Shown: positions 1-7,279 of the stretch, one piece after another
How positions within the stretch are numbered: the first letter of the stretch is position 1
How the letters are laid out: every line of letters starts with the position of its first letter
Source: M3007 sp031425035
Lineage (GTDB): Bacteria > Bacteroidota > Bacteroidia > Chitinophagales > Saprospiraceae
Direction of reading: 5' to 3'
Assembly: GCA_031425035.1 (NCBI GenBank)
Contig: JANPIN010000040.1
Coordinates: 62,001 to 126,000, forward strand
DNA length: 64,000 nt
Notes under the pieces: model-generated
Databases searched by the model: none
The model's input: only the letters and a program-made list of their open reading frames with translations
Told to the model about the DNA's origin: nothing
Position numbers and translations under genes: made by a program

Positions 1-373
1 CGATCACCACGCGGTTGCCCGAAAGGACTTTGATGCCGGCCACGTCCAGCGTACTCAACTGGCCGCCGTTGACGATCTCGAAACCCCGGATCGTCACGTC
101 GGAAGCGGTAACGGTGATGATTTCACAACTATGCTGACCGTCGAGCACCGGATAACCGATGCCCAGAAGGGTCAAGGGCTTATCAATCGTTAAATTACCC
201 TCCGCGTAAGTGCCGGGGTACACGGAAATAGTATCGCCAGACCGGGCTTTGCTGAGGGCCGCCCGTAGAGTAGGGTAGGGCTGCTCCGTGCCGACCCGGT
301 GCGTGACGGCGCTCAGTTGCGGGGCGTAAATAAACAATAAGACTATGATCTTCAAATACTTACTCCGTATCAT
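1..373 (-). CDS. nosD: NosD-type copper-maturation protein, 5' part only
   Basis: Reading the minus strand from the ATG at 373 gives an open frame that runs off the left edge. It has a hydrophobic N-terminus (about residues 8-20) typical of a Sec signal, then TLRAALSKARSGDTISVYPGTYAEG and following strands of the kind that open parallel beta-helix (carbohydrate-binding/sugar hydrolysis, CASH) proteins. NosD is the periplasmic beta-helix protein that works with the NosFY ABC transporter in supplying the CuZ cluster of N2O reductase. The gene starts 46 bases downstream of the nosL stop in a nos operon, which makes NosD the obvious family. Only about 124 residues are visible, so its C-terminal part and any nosFY genes lie outside the window. 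Confidence 0.85.
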   Translation of the reverse strand, partial: MIRSKYLKIIVLLFIYAPQLSAVTHRVGTEQPYPTLRAALSKARSGDTISVYPGTYAEGNLTIDKPLTLLGIGYPVLDGQHSCEIITVTASDVTIRGFEIVNGGQLSTLDVAGIKVLSGNRVVI

Positions 374-419
374 ATTATTCAATCGTTTAAAAGTGAGGCC
401 TTGTAAATAGTCGCCCTGC

Positions 420-1454
420 TTACCAGTTCCCCTTCACTTCGGCCCAGGTCAGCACTTTTCCGGCGCCCACTACAGCCTGTACGGCCTCCATGGTTTTTGG
501 GTCCGAAAAAGTAGCTACATCACCGCGCATAGGGCTTTTCAGGGCCTCATTTTGCAGGAAAAATGCTTTTTCTACCTCCACAAAGGAGCCGGCTTTTTTA
601 AAATCGACAGACAAGGTTTGGGCAATATTGGCGGCCGGTATTTCCCCTGATTTCAGGAAACCGATCAAACAATTAAGATCGTCGAATTTGAATACTTTGC
701 CTTTGACCGTAATGATTTCCGATCCGAAGCGCCGGTCGGTAAGCGTCATTTTACAAAAGTGACAGTTGTCCTGCCCATACTGGATCGGTACCGGGCCGGT
801 CGTGCAGGAGCTCAGGAACAGCAGTACGAAGCCAGCTGGCACGGCGCTGGTTTTGACCAACCTTTTTCCGGTCAGCGACGGCGTTTTCCGGCGCTTAAAA
901 AATTCCCACCACCATAAGCAGGTAGCCAGCAGGCAAACCCCGATGATGACCCAGGCGCCCGTATCGGGACCGGAATACGAGGTGAAATTGAGCAGGTTTT
1001 TATAACCGATCAGGGGCGGCTGATACGACATGCCCGGCACGATAATGGCCGCTCTCGGATCCAGGTTGTGGCCGTACTCATACCCCCAGCGCCAGAAATC
1101 CCACATCGCCGCCACCCCGTAGGTATAGGATAACAGGGTGAAAAAGAACAGAATACGCGCATTGCCGAGCACGGCAGCCAGCAAACCGACCGCAATCAGG
1201 AAGCCGACTAAAATGCCCAGAAATTTAAACTCCGGGAACATGTCGACGCTGATATGCTTCATGCCAATGTAGTGGTTGAGGCCATTGATAATGTCCACTT
1301 CACCGGCGAGTTTGTTCATCCAGATTTTCATGGTCAGGCCTTCCGGATACTGCGGGGCCCAGAGCAGGATTTGCCACAGTGGCACGAAATAGGTTATGAG
1401 GAGCAATAAGCACGCGATCCCGAGCAGGATGCGGGTTGTTTTGCTAAGGGTCAT
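420..1454 (-). CDS. nosL: Membrane-domain/NosL fusion, nitrous oxide reductase accessory protein
   Basis: This 344-residue protein has two parts. Residues 1-200 hold four likely membrane helices (about 7-25, 77-97, 103-120 and 168-187) with a long extracytoplasmic loop between the first two. Residues 210-344 are a NosL domain: a lipobox-like LFLSSC, then DNCHFCKMTLTDRRFG with the Cys-x2-Cys-x-Met copper site, and FKFDDLNCLIGFL. NosL is a copper chaperone for the CuZ site of NosZ and is normally a free lipoprotein of roughly 170-200 residues. The N-terminal part resembles in size and topology the clade II nos membrane protein NosB, so this may be a NosB-NosL fusion; that equivalence is inference. 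In the fusion the Cys of the lipobox follows an internal helix and may not be lipidated. It sits between nosZ and nosD. Confidence 0.85.
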   Translation of the reverse strand: MTLSKTTRILLGIACLLLLITYFVPLWQILLWAPQYPEGLTMKIWMNKLAGEVDIINGLNHYIGMKHISVDMFPEFKFLGILVGFLIAVGLLAAVLGNARILFFFTLLSYTYGVAAMWDFWRWGYEYGHNLDPRAAIIVPGMSYQPPLIGYKNLLNFTSYSGPDTGAWVIIGVCLLATCLWWWEFFKRRKTPSLTGKRLVKTSAVPAGFVLLFLSSCTTGPVPIQYGQDNCHFCKMTLTDRRFGSEIITVKGKVFKFDDLNCLIGFLKSGEIPAANIAQTLSVDFKKAGSFVEVEKAFFLQNEALKSPMRGDVATFSDPKTMEAVQAVVGAGKVLTWAEVKGNW

Positions 1455-1483
1455 TGCGGTGGATGTTAAGAGGTGGAAGATCT

Positions 1484-1540
1484 AAAGAGGGTGGAAGTTG
1501 AAAAGTGCGGGGTGCACGCTGCAACTTCCACCGGCTCTTT
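1484..1540. other. Hairpin in the nosZ-nosL gap
   Basis: GGTGGAAGTTG at 1490-1500 is repeated in perfect inversion at 1522-1532, and AAAGAG/CTCTTT (1484-1489 and 1535-1540) extends the stem after a two-base bulge. It lies in the 90-base gap just after the nosZ stop. On the minus strand it is followed only by CTCTTT, not a clean T-tract, so it could be a partial terminator or an mRNA-stabilising 3' structure that lowers nosL-nosD expression relative to nosZ. Confidence 0.5.
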
Positions 1541-1544
1541 TTAC

Positions 1545-3542
1545 CTATTTGGTCGCAGCGGTCGGTTCGGTTTTATTGCCTGTACTAAAAGTCAGCTGCG
1601 TCGTGGCGTTCCGTGGCGAAACCCGCGCATAACCCTGCATTTCCTGGTGCAGCGCCGAGCAGAAGTCGGTGCAGTAAAAGGCCACCACGCCCACACGATC
1701 CGGTACCCACTTGAGGGTGCAGGTTTCGCCCGGCATAATGAGGATCTCGGCATTGTTGGCGCCCTTCACCGCAAAACCATGCGGCACATCCCAGTCTTGT
1801 TCGAGGTTGGTCACGTGGAAATACACCTCGTCGCCAAGCCGGATCCCTTCGATATTATCGGGTACGAAGTGCGAGCGAATGGAAGTCATATTAACGTGCA
1901 CCTTGTTGCCTTCCCGGAACACTTTCGCCTCTTTTTCTCCCTTGGAAACGTAGGGATGGTGGTTGTCTTCGATCTTGAAAATCCGGACCGATTTCGGCGC
2001 TATCAAATTAGCGGGAATGGCCTCCGCATAGTGCGGTTCCCCGGTGGTGGGAAAGTCGAGCAGCAGTTTCATTTTATCCCCGCTGATATCGTATAACTGC
2101 GCCGATTGGGTCAGTTCCGGGCCGGTTGGCAAATAGCGGTCTTTGGTAATCTTGTTGTAGGCGATCACGTATTTGCCCCAGGGTTTACTGGTCGGGCCGC
2201 CGGGAATGCTCAGGTGGCCGATGGAGTAATAGGTCGGCACGCGGTCCACGACTTCCAGGGTCTGAATATTCCATTTGACGATTTCGGAGGAAACGAAAAA
2301 CGAGGTGTAAGCAAAACCCTTTCCATCAAATTCGGTATGCAAGGGCCCGAGACCCGGTTTTTTAACTTCCCCATGCAGTACGGCATCGTATTTCAGGACC
2401 GGAATACCGTCGAATTCGCCTTCAAAACTCTTGCTCGCAATGGCTTGCTGAATTTTGCTGAAGGAAAATACCGGGATCATGGCCGCCAGTTTGCCCGAAC
2501 CGCAGATGAATTCACCGCTGGGATCAACGTCGCAACCATGCGGCGATTTCGGGCACGGAATGAAGTACACGATGTCCTTCAACTCCTTGGGGTCCAGCAT
2601 GATCGTTTCCGTTTCGATGGTGGAACTACCGGTATGGGTTTGATCGTCATAAATATTGTGGGCATAGTGCACCTTCGATTTCTTCCCTTTGCCGGCCTGC
2701 ACATATTCCTCGCATTTCTTCCAGTTGAGGGCCATAATGAAGTCCTTATCCTTTTGCGAAGCATTCACTTCCAGGAGGGTATTGGCTTGTTCAGTATTAT
2801 AACAGGAAAAGAAAAACCAGTCATGCGATGGACCGCGACCGCCGCGGCTGAGGTCGAAGTTGACGCCCGGCAGCAGCACCTGAAAACTGATGCCCATACG
2901 CCCTGTTTCGGGATTAATGCCGACAAAAGAAACCGTACCCTTGAAATTTTGCTTGTAGGTACCGATCGCTACATCCGGATTGGAGTTGTCGTCGTCCATC
3001 GGATAACTGAACCGCGTGCCGGCGACCGCATACTCGGAGTTTTCGGTCAGGAAAGGGGAGGAGTGATTGCCCGAACTATTAGGTATTTCAATGATCTCCT
3101 CGGTGCGGAAAGTGCGTAAATTGATCCGGGCGATCCGGGGGGTGTTGTTCCCATTGACGAATGCCCAGCGGCCGTCATGTTCCCCATGGGTGGTGGAGAG
3201 GGCGATGTGGTGGGCATCGTCCCAGGGCACGAAACCATGCGAAGTATTGAGCATCGGCTTGGTTTCCTCGCTAAAGCCCCAGCCGTTTTCGGGGAACTGC
3301 GAAAACACCGGGATGATCCGCAAAAGGCGGCCGGAAGGAATGCCATAAACGGCGACCTGGCCATTGAAACCACCAGAGACGATATTGTAAAACTCATCGT
3401 ATTTGCCGGGGGCGACATAGACTTTTTCAGCAGCGTCGCCCTGAATAGCGGTAGTTGGATTATGGGGTTTGCAACCGGGAACAAGCATTATAGAGGGCAG
3501 CAAAATGGCTGCTATCAGGTACAAAAAAGCGTGGTGTTTCAT
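1545..3542 (-). CDS. nosZ: Nitrous oxide reductase, clade II (Sec-exported)
   Basis: The 665-residue product reduces N2O to N2 in the periplasm using CuZ and CuA centres. The N-terminus (MKHHAFLYLIAAILLPSIMLVPGC) is a Sec or lipoprotein-type signal without the twin-arginine motif of clade I enzymes. The middle is the seven-bladed propeller that carries CuZ. The C-terminal cupredoxin domain has the CuA ligands: His near residue 588, then Cys624-x3-Cys628-x3-His632-x2-Met635 in FYCTDFCSALHQEM. The gene follows a c-type cytochrome by 23 bases and precedes nosL and nosD, the usual clade II arrangement. Length and all recognisable CuA ligands are intact, so the enzyme should be functional. The N-terminal Cys (GCKPHN) may anchor it to a membrane as a lipoprotein, which is less certain. 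Confidence 0.97.
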   Translation of the reverse strand: MKHHAFLYLIAAILLPSIMLVPGCKPHNPTTAIQGDAAEKVYVAPGKYDEFYNIVSGGFNGQVAVYGIPSGRLLRIIPVFSQFPENGWGFSEETKPMLNTSHGFVPWDDAHHIALSTTHGEHDGRWAFVNGNNTPRIARINLRTFRTEEIIEIPNSSGNHSSPFLTENSEYAVAGTRFSYPMDDDNSNPDVAIGTYKQNFKGTVSFVGINPETGRMGISFQVLLPGVNFDLSRGGRGPSHDWFFFSCYNTEQANTLLEVNASQKDKDFIMALNWKKCEEYVQAGKGKKSKVHYAHNIYDDQTHTGSSTIETETIMLDPKELKDIVYFIPCPKSPHGCDVDPSGEFICGSGKLAAMIPVFSFSKIQQAIASKSFEGEFDGIPVLKYDAVLHGEVKKPGLGPLHTEFDGKGFAYTSFFVSSEIVKWNIQTLEVVDRVPTYYSIGHLSIPGGPTSKPWGKYVIAYNKITKDRYLPTGPELTQSAQLYDISGDKMKLLLDFPTTGEPHYAEAIPANLIAPKSVRIFKIEDNHHPYVSKGEKEAKVFREGNKVHVNMTSIRSHFVPDNIEGIRLGDEVYFHVTNLEQDWDVPHGFAVKGANNAEILIMPGETCTLKWVPDRVGVVAFYCTDFCSALHQEMQGYARVSPRNATTQLTFSTGNKTEPTAATK

Positions 3543-3565
3543 AGAGATTGAATTGTTTGATTGTT

Positions 3566-4033
3566 TTATTTTTCACCGTCGTTGGAGCGCATGAATTCGA
3601 TGATCTTGCGGGTGTCTTCCTGCGTTACATTCTGGTTAGGCATGCGCACCAGGCATTGTTCGAGTAGCTTTTGTGCTTCTTCATCTTTCTCCAGCATCAT
3701 TTCTACGTTCGTGACCATGTTCATGATCCAGACCGGGTCGCGCCGTTTGGTGACCCCTTGCCAGCCGGGGCCGACCAGTTTTTCCCCGCTGAGTTTATGG
3801 CAGGCGGAACATTTGGTATCGTAAATACTTTCGCCGGTTTTGACCCATTCCTGGTTTAGGGGGTGGGTTAATTCGATCGATTTTACTTCGGTACCGTGTG
3901 TTTCCGGCTGATTCGCCGCGATGTCGGCGGGCGATGGAGAATTTCGGGCAGCATCATCCGCCGTTTTTTTGGAGTTGCAGGCCATGGTAGCAAGTACCAG
4001 GATGGTGGCAAGGAAAATTGTTTTTCCGGACAT
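3566..4033 (-). CDS. Monohaem cytochrome c lipoprotein of the nos operon
   Basis: The 155-residue protein starts with a lipoprotein signal (ILVLATMAC, Cys19). A charged, Pro/Ala-rich linker follows, then one class I cytochrome c domain with haem motif CSACH near residue 80 and a likely distal Met in a C-terminal helix region (CLVRMPNQNVTQED). It is the first gene of the nos transcription unit. By comparison with clade II nos clusters, which encode small cytochromes c (NosC1/NosC2) alongside NosZ, it is probably the electron donor that passes electrons from the quinol-oxidising chain to CuA. Assignment to a specific NosC name is inference; the haem domain itself is clear. Confidence 0.88.
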   Translation of the reverse strand: MSGKTIFLATILVLATMACNSKKTADDAARNSPSPADIAANQPETHGTEVKSIELTHPLNQEWVKTGESIYDTKCSACHKLSGEKLVGPGWQGVTKRRDPVWIMNMVTNVEMMLEKDEEAQKLLEQCLVRMPNQNVTQEDTRKIIEFMRSNDGEK

Positions 4034-4061
4034 GATTAGTAGGTAGGTAAGTGAAAGAATT

Positions 4062-4079
4062 AAAGAGTTTAAACTCTTT
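4062..4079. promoter_or_regulatory. 18-bp perfect palindrome upstream of the nos operon
   Basis: AAAGAGTTTAAACTCTTT is a perfect dyad centred between 4070 and 4071, 28 bases upstream of the cytochrome/nosZ operon start at 4033 and about 110 bases upstream of the divergent Rrf2 gene. Rrf2 dimers bind dyads of similar size, so this is the best candidate operator for the adjacent Rrf2 regulator. I did not find another copy by eye in the window. Confidence 0.5.
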
Positions 4080-4107
4080 TATTCGACAAAAGTATTCCGG
4101 CCAATCG

Positions 4108-4136
4108 GCGGGGGGAATGATGCTCATTCCCCCCGC
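4108..4136. promoter_or_regulatory. 13-bp-stem inverted repeat in the divergent nos/Rrf2 promoter region
   Basis: GCGGGGGGAATGA (4108-4120) and its exact complement TCATTCCCCCCGC (4124-4136) flank the three bases TGC. The core AATGA-N3-TCATT also occurs at 7899-7911 upstream of the YceI operon. A 3-nt loop can form a hairpin, but the position between divergent promoters and the shared core argue for a protein-binding dyad. Confidence 0.45.
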
Positions 4137-4154
4137 ATATAATTAAGATCAGTA

Positions 4155-4182
4155 TTGGCTCAAATGGAAATTGTTAATTTTG
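4155..4182 (+). promoter_or_regulatory. Bacteroidota-type promoter of the Rrf2 gene
   Basis: TTG at 4155-4157 is separated by 17 bases from TAATTTTG at 4175-4182, matching the Bacteroidota sigma-A -33/-7 consensus (TTTG...TAnnTTTG). The -7 box ends only four bases before the ATG at 4187, so transcription would start at or next to the start codon. The Rrf2 N-terminus (MFSKTFGYALRA) leaves little doubt about that start, so a leaderless mRNA is predicted. Confidence 0.6.
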
Positions 4183-4186
4183 CGGC

Positions 4187-4618
4187 ATGTTTTCTAAAAC
4201 CTTCGGGTATGCACTGCGCGCCGCCACCTTTGTTGCACAGCATAGCGCAAACGATAAAAAATTATCCTTGCTTGAAATTGCTCAGGGCCTGGATATTCCC
4301 CGCCATTTTCTGGGAAAAATCATGCAGGATCTGGTACGCAATGGAATACTGGATTCTACTAAAGGGCCCAGCGGCGGCTTTTTCGCGAATTCCAGAACCC
4401 TGGATACGTTTTTACTGGATATTCTGAAAATTACCGACGGCCAGTTGTTATTCGATCAGTGCGCTTTGAACATCAAGCGCTGCGATGCACAGCATCCCTG
4501 TCCCTTACACGATGACTTTGCGGTCTGCCGCGACGGTATGTTGCGGGTTTTGGCGTTGAAAACGCTGGGCACTTTAGCCAATGAAGTGTCGAATGGAACC
4601 GCATTTCTGGTTCGTTAA
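4187..4618 (+). CDS. Rrf2-family transcriptional regulator with IscR/NsrR-type cysteines
   Basis: The 143-residue protein has the canonical Rrf2 start MFSKTFGYALRA, a winged helix (about residues 8-65, with PSGGFFANS as the wing) and a C-terminal dimerisation helix. Cys92, Cys99 and Cys105 match in position the three cysteines that hold the iron-sulfur cluster in IscR and NsrR; a fourth lies at Cys114. NsrR-type proteins sense NO through this cluster. Because the gene is divergent from the nos operon and two dyads lie in the shared intergenic region, it is probably the NO- or redox-responsive regulator of N2O reduction. IscR-like sensing of Fe-S status is an alternative that sequence alone cannot exclude. 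Confidence 0.9.
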   Translation: MFSKTFGYALRAATFVAQHSANDKKLSLLEIAQGLDIPRHFLGKIMQDLVRNGILDSTKGPSGGFFANSRTLDTFLLDILKITDGQLLFDQCALNIKRCDAQHPCPLHDDFAVCRDGMLRVLALKTLGTLANEVSNGTAFLVR

Positions 4619-4647
4619 AAACAATTTCTGCACCACATCGTATACAC

Positions 4648-4685
4648 AAAGAGGAGTCACCCGAACGCTCGGATGACTCCTCTTT
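4648..4685. terminator. Bidirectional intrinsic terminator
   Basis: AAAGAGGAGTCA (4648-4659) pairs perfectly with TGACTCCTCTTT (4674-4685), with a short inner CCG/CGG stem. The A-run on one side and T-run on the other make it usable in both directions. It lies between the convergent ends of the Rrf2 gene (4618) and the membrane-protein gene (4718). Confidence 0.85.
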
Positions 4686-4717
4686 ATGTATGTTCATCGA
4701 TTAGGGTAAATACTTTT

Positions 4718-5125
4718 TCAAGGACTCACCTTAGCAAAAATAACCCCCACGACCATCGCTTGAAAAACACCGTACAGCAGCCAGGTAATCACTAAACTCA
4801 GTGATACGGCCAGCGAACTATAGGTGATCCACATGGCAGGTAAAGTCGCGATCAGGCCATACACCAGCCCCATTTCCATGCCGCGCCACCAGAATGGGCC
4901 ATGGAACAGCGTTTTAAAACGCCTCCAGAACCAGGCCAGGGCAAAACTTAGTACGAAGGGGTGGATGAAATAAGCCACCACTTTACCGCCTTCAAAATTG
5001 AAAGTGGAATCGTAGTACTGTTCCGCCAGATTGGGGAACAGAGCCACCAGTAAATAAAGCGACGCGTAACTCAGCGCCAGCAGAACCACACCGGCAAGCA
5101 GTCCTTTAATCAGGAATTTTTTCAT
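4718..5125 (-). CDS. Small four-helix membrane protein of unknown function
   Basis: The 135-residue protein consists mostly of four hydrophobic segments (about residues 7-29, 48-66, 84-102 and 104-130) with short loops. The second and third helices are joined by a basic, Trp-rich loop (FWRRFKTLFHGPFWWRG). I recognise no named family. It is 36 bases upstream of a gap that leads to a YceI-family gene on the same strand, so these may be co-transcribed with the porin/YceI group. A role in transport or envelope homeostasis would be guesswork. Confidence 0.75.
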   Translation of the reverse strand: MKKFLIKGLLAGVVLLALSYASLYLLVALFPNLAEQYYDSTFNFEGGKVVAYFIHPFVLSFALAWFWRRFKTLFHGPFWWRGMEMGLVYGLIATLPAMWITYSSLAVSLSLVITWLLYGVFQAMVVGVIFAKVSP

Positions 5126-5161
5126 GAATGCGTTTTAGTATTTTATAGTAAAAAATCAGGT

Positions 5162-5803
5162 TTACTTTACTTCGTCCACCTGGACCAGCAGATCAAAATG
5201 AAAAACGATCCAGTCATTCACCTTGATCATGCCGAACATGGCTTCCGGGGGATCGATACCGAACGCGCTCATTTGTAAAGCTTGTTCGCCCTGGAGTTGA
5301 AACCGGTTCGGGCCCGTCTGTTTGGCTTTGGCGGGTATGGATAATTCCTTCGTCACATCCCGGATGGTGATCTTGACCTTAGCCTGCACATCGAACCAGT
5401 CTTTACAGTTGGTTTTCAGGCATTTCGCGTCCTGCCAGCTATCGATCAGCGCCACTTTAATATGCGGGTACACCGATGATTGCAGCGCTTTTTGCATATC
5501 GACATCCATCTTACGGTTGTGGCAATCGAAATTTTTGGACTTCAGCAGCAGTTCGGCATGGTGAAAGCGGGCATAAGCGCCGTTGGGTTCCATTTCAATG
5601 ACCTGCTCGGCATACTGATCCTCACAGTCGCAGGTGAAGTTGTTCACGTTGGAAGTGCCGCGCAGGAATAACCGGCTGCCTGCTTCCAGATGAAAGCGCT
5701 TTTTCTGGGCATTGGTATGGTGCAGCAGGGTCATGCTCATCAGGCTGATACAGGTGATGAACAGCACCGCAAAACGCGACCATTGGGTTTTAGTGGAAAT
5801 CAT
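5162..5803 (-). CDS. YceI-family secreted lipocalin-like protein, cysteine-rich variant
   Basis: The 213-residue protein has an N-terminal hydrophobic signal (about residues 10-32), then a YceI domain recognisable from LRGTSNVNNFTCDC, the repeated strand pattern and the closing DWIVFHFDLLVQVDEVK. YceI proteins form a lipocalin-like beta barrel that binds long isoprenoid or other amphipathic molecules in the periplasm. Five cysteines (in TCDCED, DCHNRK, KCLKTNCKD) are unusual for the family and may form disulfides or a metal or haem site. The second YceI gene at 7280-7852 lacks these. The two bracket an outer-membrane porin-like gene on the same strand. Confidence 0.85.
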   Translation of the reverse strand: MISTKTQWSRFAVLFITCISLMSMTLLHHTNAQKKRFHLEAGSRLFLRGTSNVNNFTCDCEDQYAEQVIEMEPNGAYARFHHAELLLKSKNFDCHNRKMDVDMQKALQSSVYPHIKVALIDSWQDAKCLKTNCKDWFDVQAKVKITIRDVTKELSIPAKAKQTGPNRFQLQGEQALQMSAFGIDPPEAMFGMIKVNDWIVFHFDLLVQVDEVK

Positions 5804-5824
5804 GATTTGGAATTTAGAAAGCGT

Positions 5825-5861
5825 AAAAAAAGCCCCATAGCCTTCAGCAAGGTTATGGGGC
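5825..5861 (-). terminator. Intrinsic terminator after the porin-like gene
   Basis: GCCCCATA (5832-5839) and TATGGGGC (5854-5861) form a stem extended by CC/GG across a short AAGG-containing loop. Read on the minus strand it is followed by TTTTTTACGC. It lies 26 bases after the stop of the 5887-7251 gene, so it should separate that gene from the downstream YceI gene. Confidence 0.85.
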
Positions 5862-5886
5862 CGGATCTTTCTACAAAAAGGGAGGA

Positions 5887-7251
5887 TTAGAAACCAATGA
5901 CGGCTTCGACTACGAAACCACTGAATTTCGCTTCATTGCGATAGTCGGTCGTGGCGAAGTCATTGTAGTTCTGCGTGACGTATTCGCCTTTCAGCAGCAG
6001 GTTTTTGGTAGGAAACCAGCCGGCGGCTACTGCTACCCGGTCGATGGAGATTTCCTTGGCGAAACCTTGTGGCGTACCGGTCGCTTTAATGTAACGGGCG
6101 CCCACGTACATCTGCTCGTTTTTCAGGAAACGGTACACGCCTTCTGCGGTCAGTTGGTTGAATTCACGTTCGGAGCCGTTGCGTTCGGCATTGGTGCGGC
6201 CTTTGATTATTTCATAACCACCGAATATTTCCAGTCCGTGGAACTTAACGAATGGGTTGATGCTGATGGCGTTGATCTTGTTAGCGACGCCCATGCCCGG
6301 GAAACGACCGGAATCTTTATTGGCGGCATAAGTACCGGTAGCAGGTTCAGCCACCATGAAGTAGTGGGAACCGGCACGGTCACCGGCATACAGGGTGTTG
6401 CGCGCACTGCCATTGTTGTTGTACATAGAAGCTGATAAACGGAAACGCAGGTCGTTAAACGTCTTGTCGTACGCTACTTTCAGCGTAATAGAAGGCTGTT
6501 TCTGGTTGGGTTCCACGTTGGGCGCTGCGGCGGCATCCGGGTAGTTGTCAATATTACCGTTGATAAAACCGCTGGTCAAACCGACCATACCCATGAAACC
6601 GTCTACCGGGAAGACATACACCTCACCACCGATTTCCGTAGCGAAAGCATCCAGGATGTTGTTTTCAACAAATGGGTTGAACATCGCATTACCTGCATCC
6701 GTACGGCGGAATTGCATGTCGCCGAAGTTGGGCTGGAAGTGGCCGATCTTGACGCGCATATAGTCGGTGAACCATTTCGGGCTGCCAAACATCGGCAGTT
6801 TATCGAACTGGATATAACCGCCTTTCACCCAGAACTCGGAGTGGTGGCGCGTAGACATGTAGTTTTCCAGGCAAACGCGAATACCGTCTTCAATTTGAAA
6901 ATCCAGGTTCAGGTTGGCCATGGCCAGGTTGAAACCGGACAGGGTGGCGCTGGTGGAATCCTCGGCTTTTACGACGCCGTACAGCAGGTTTTTATTAACC
7001 GGATTCGTTGCGGAAGTAGCGACGTAAGTGGGTTTATTGGAGTGCTTCAGGGATTGGAAATCCTGGGTAAAAGCACCACCGATGCGCAGTTTAAAGCCCG
7101 TGTATTCGGGTTGTTCCGCTTTTTTCGAAGGTTCGAACACGTTAATACCTTCTTTATCCCAAGGGCGGAAGTATTGAATACTGGGTTGTTGGGCCAGAGC
7201 CATGGTGGTGCTAAAAAGCACGACGATCAAGCAGAGTAAGCCGTTTTTCAT
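5887..7251 (-). CDS. Outer-membrane beta-barrel porin-like protein
   Basis: The 454-residue protein has a clean Sec signal (MKNGLLCLIVVLFSTTMALAQ) and many alternating amphipathic strands ending in an aromatic residue (FVVEAVIGF), as in outer-membrane barrels. Segments such as DFQIEDGIRVCLENYMSTRHHSEFWVKGGYIQFDKLP and RVKIGHFQPNFGDMQFRRTDAGNAMFNPFVE resemble phosphate-selective or general porins of Bacteroidota. Its substrate cannot be read from sequence. It follows a YceI gene by 28 bases, so the two are probably co-transcribed, with the terminator at 5825-5861 ending the unit. Confidence 0.85.
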   Translation of the reverse strand: MKNGLLCLIVVLFSTTMALAQQPSIQYFRPWDKEGINVFEPSKKAEQPEYTGFKLRIGGAFTQDFQSLKHSNKPTYVATSATNPVNKNLLYGVVKAEDSTSATLSGFNLAMANLNLDFQIEDGIRVCLENYMSTRHHSEFWVKGGYIQFDKLPMFGSPKWFTDYMRVKIGHFQPNFGDMQFRRTDAGNAMFNPFVENNILDAFATEIGGEVYVFPVDGFMGMVGLTSGFINGNIDNYPDAAAAPNVEPNQKQPSITLKVAYDKTFNDLRFRLSASMYNNNGSARNTLYAGDRAGSHYFMVAEPATGTYAANKDSGRFPGMGVANKINAISINPFVKFHGLEIFGGYEIIKGRTNAERNGSEREFNQLTAEGVYRFLKNEQMYVGARYIKATGTPQGFAKEISIDRVAVAAGWFPTKNLLLKGEYVTQNYNDFATTDYRNEAKFSGFVVEAVIGF

Positions 7252-7279
7252 AAGAACAGACGTTGGTTTAGTAATTGTT

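Noticed and set aside
2106..3119. Long plus-strand frame (337 codons) opposite nosZ
   Set aside because: It lies wholly inside nosZ on the other strand, has no signal, motif or domain pattern, and its composition is that of an antisense shadow.
4648..4685. Possible operator for the Rrf2 regulator
   Set aside because: The dyad is between two convergent gene ends with A- and T-runs at its base, which fits a bidirectional terminator better.
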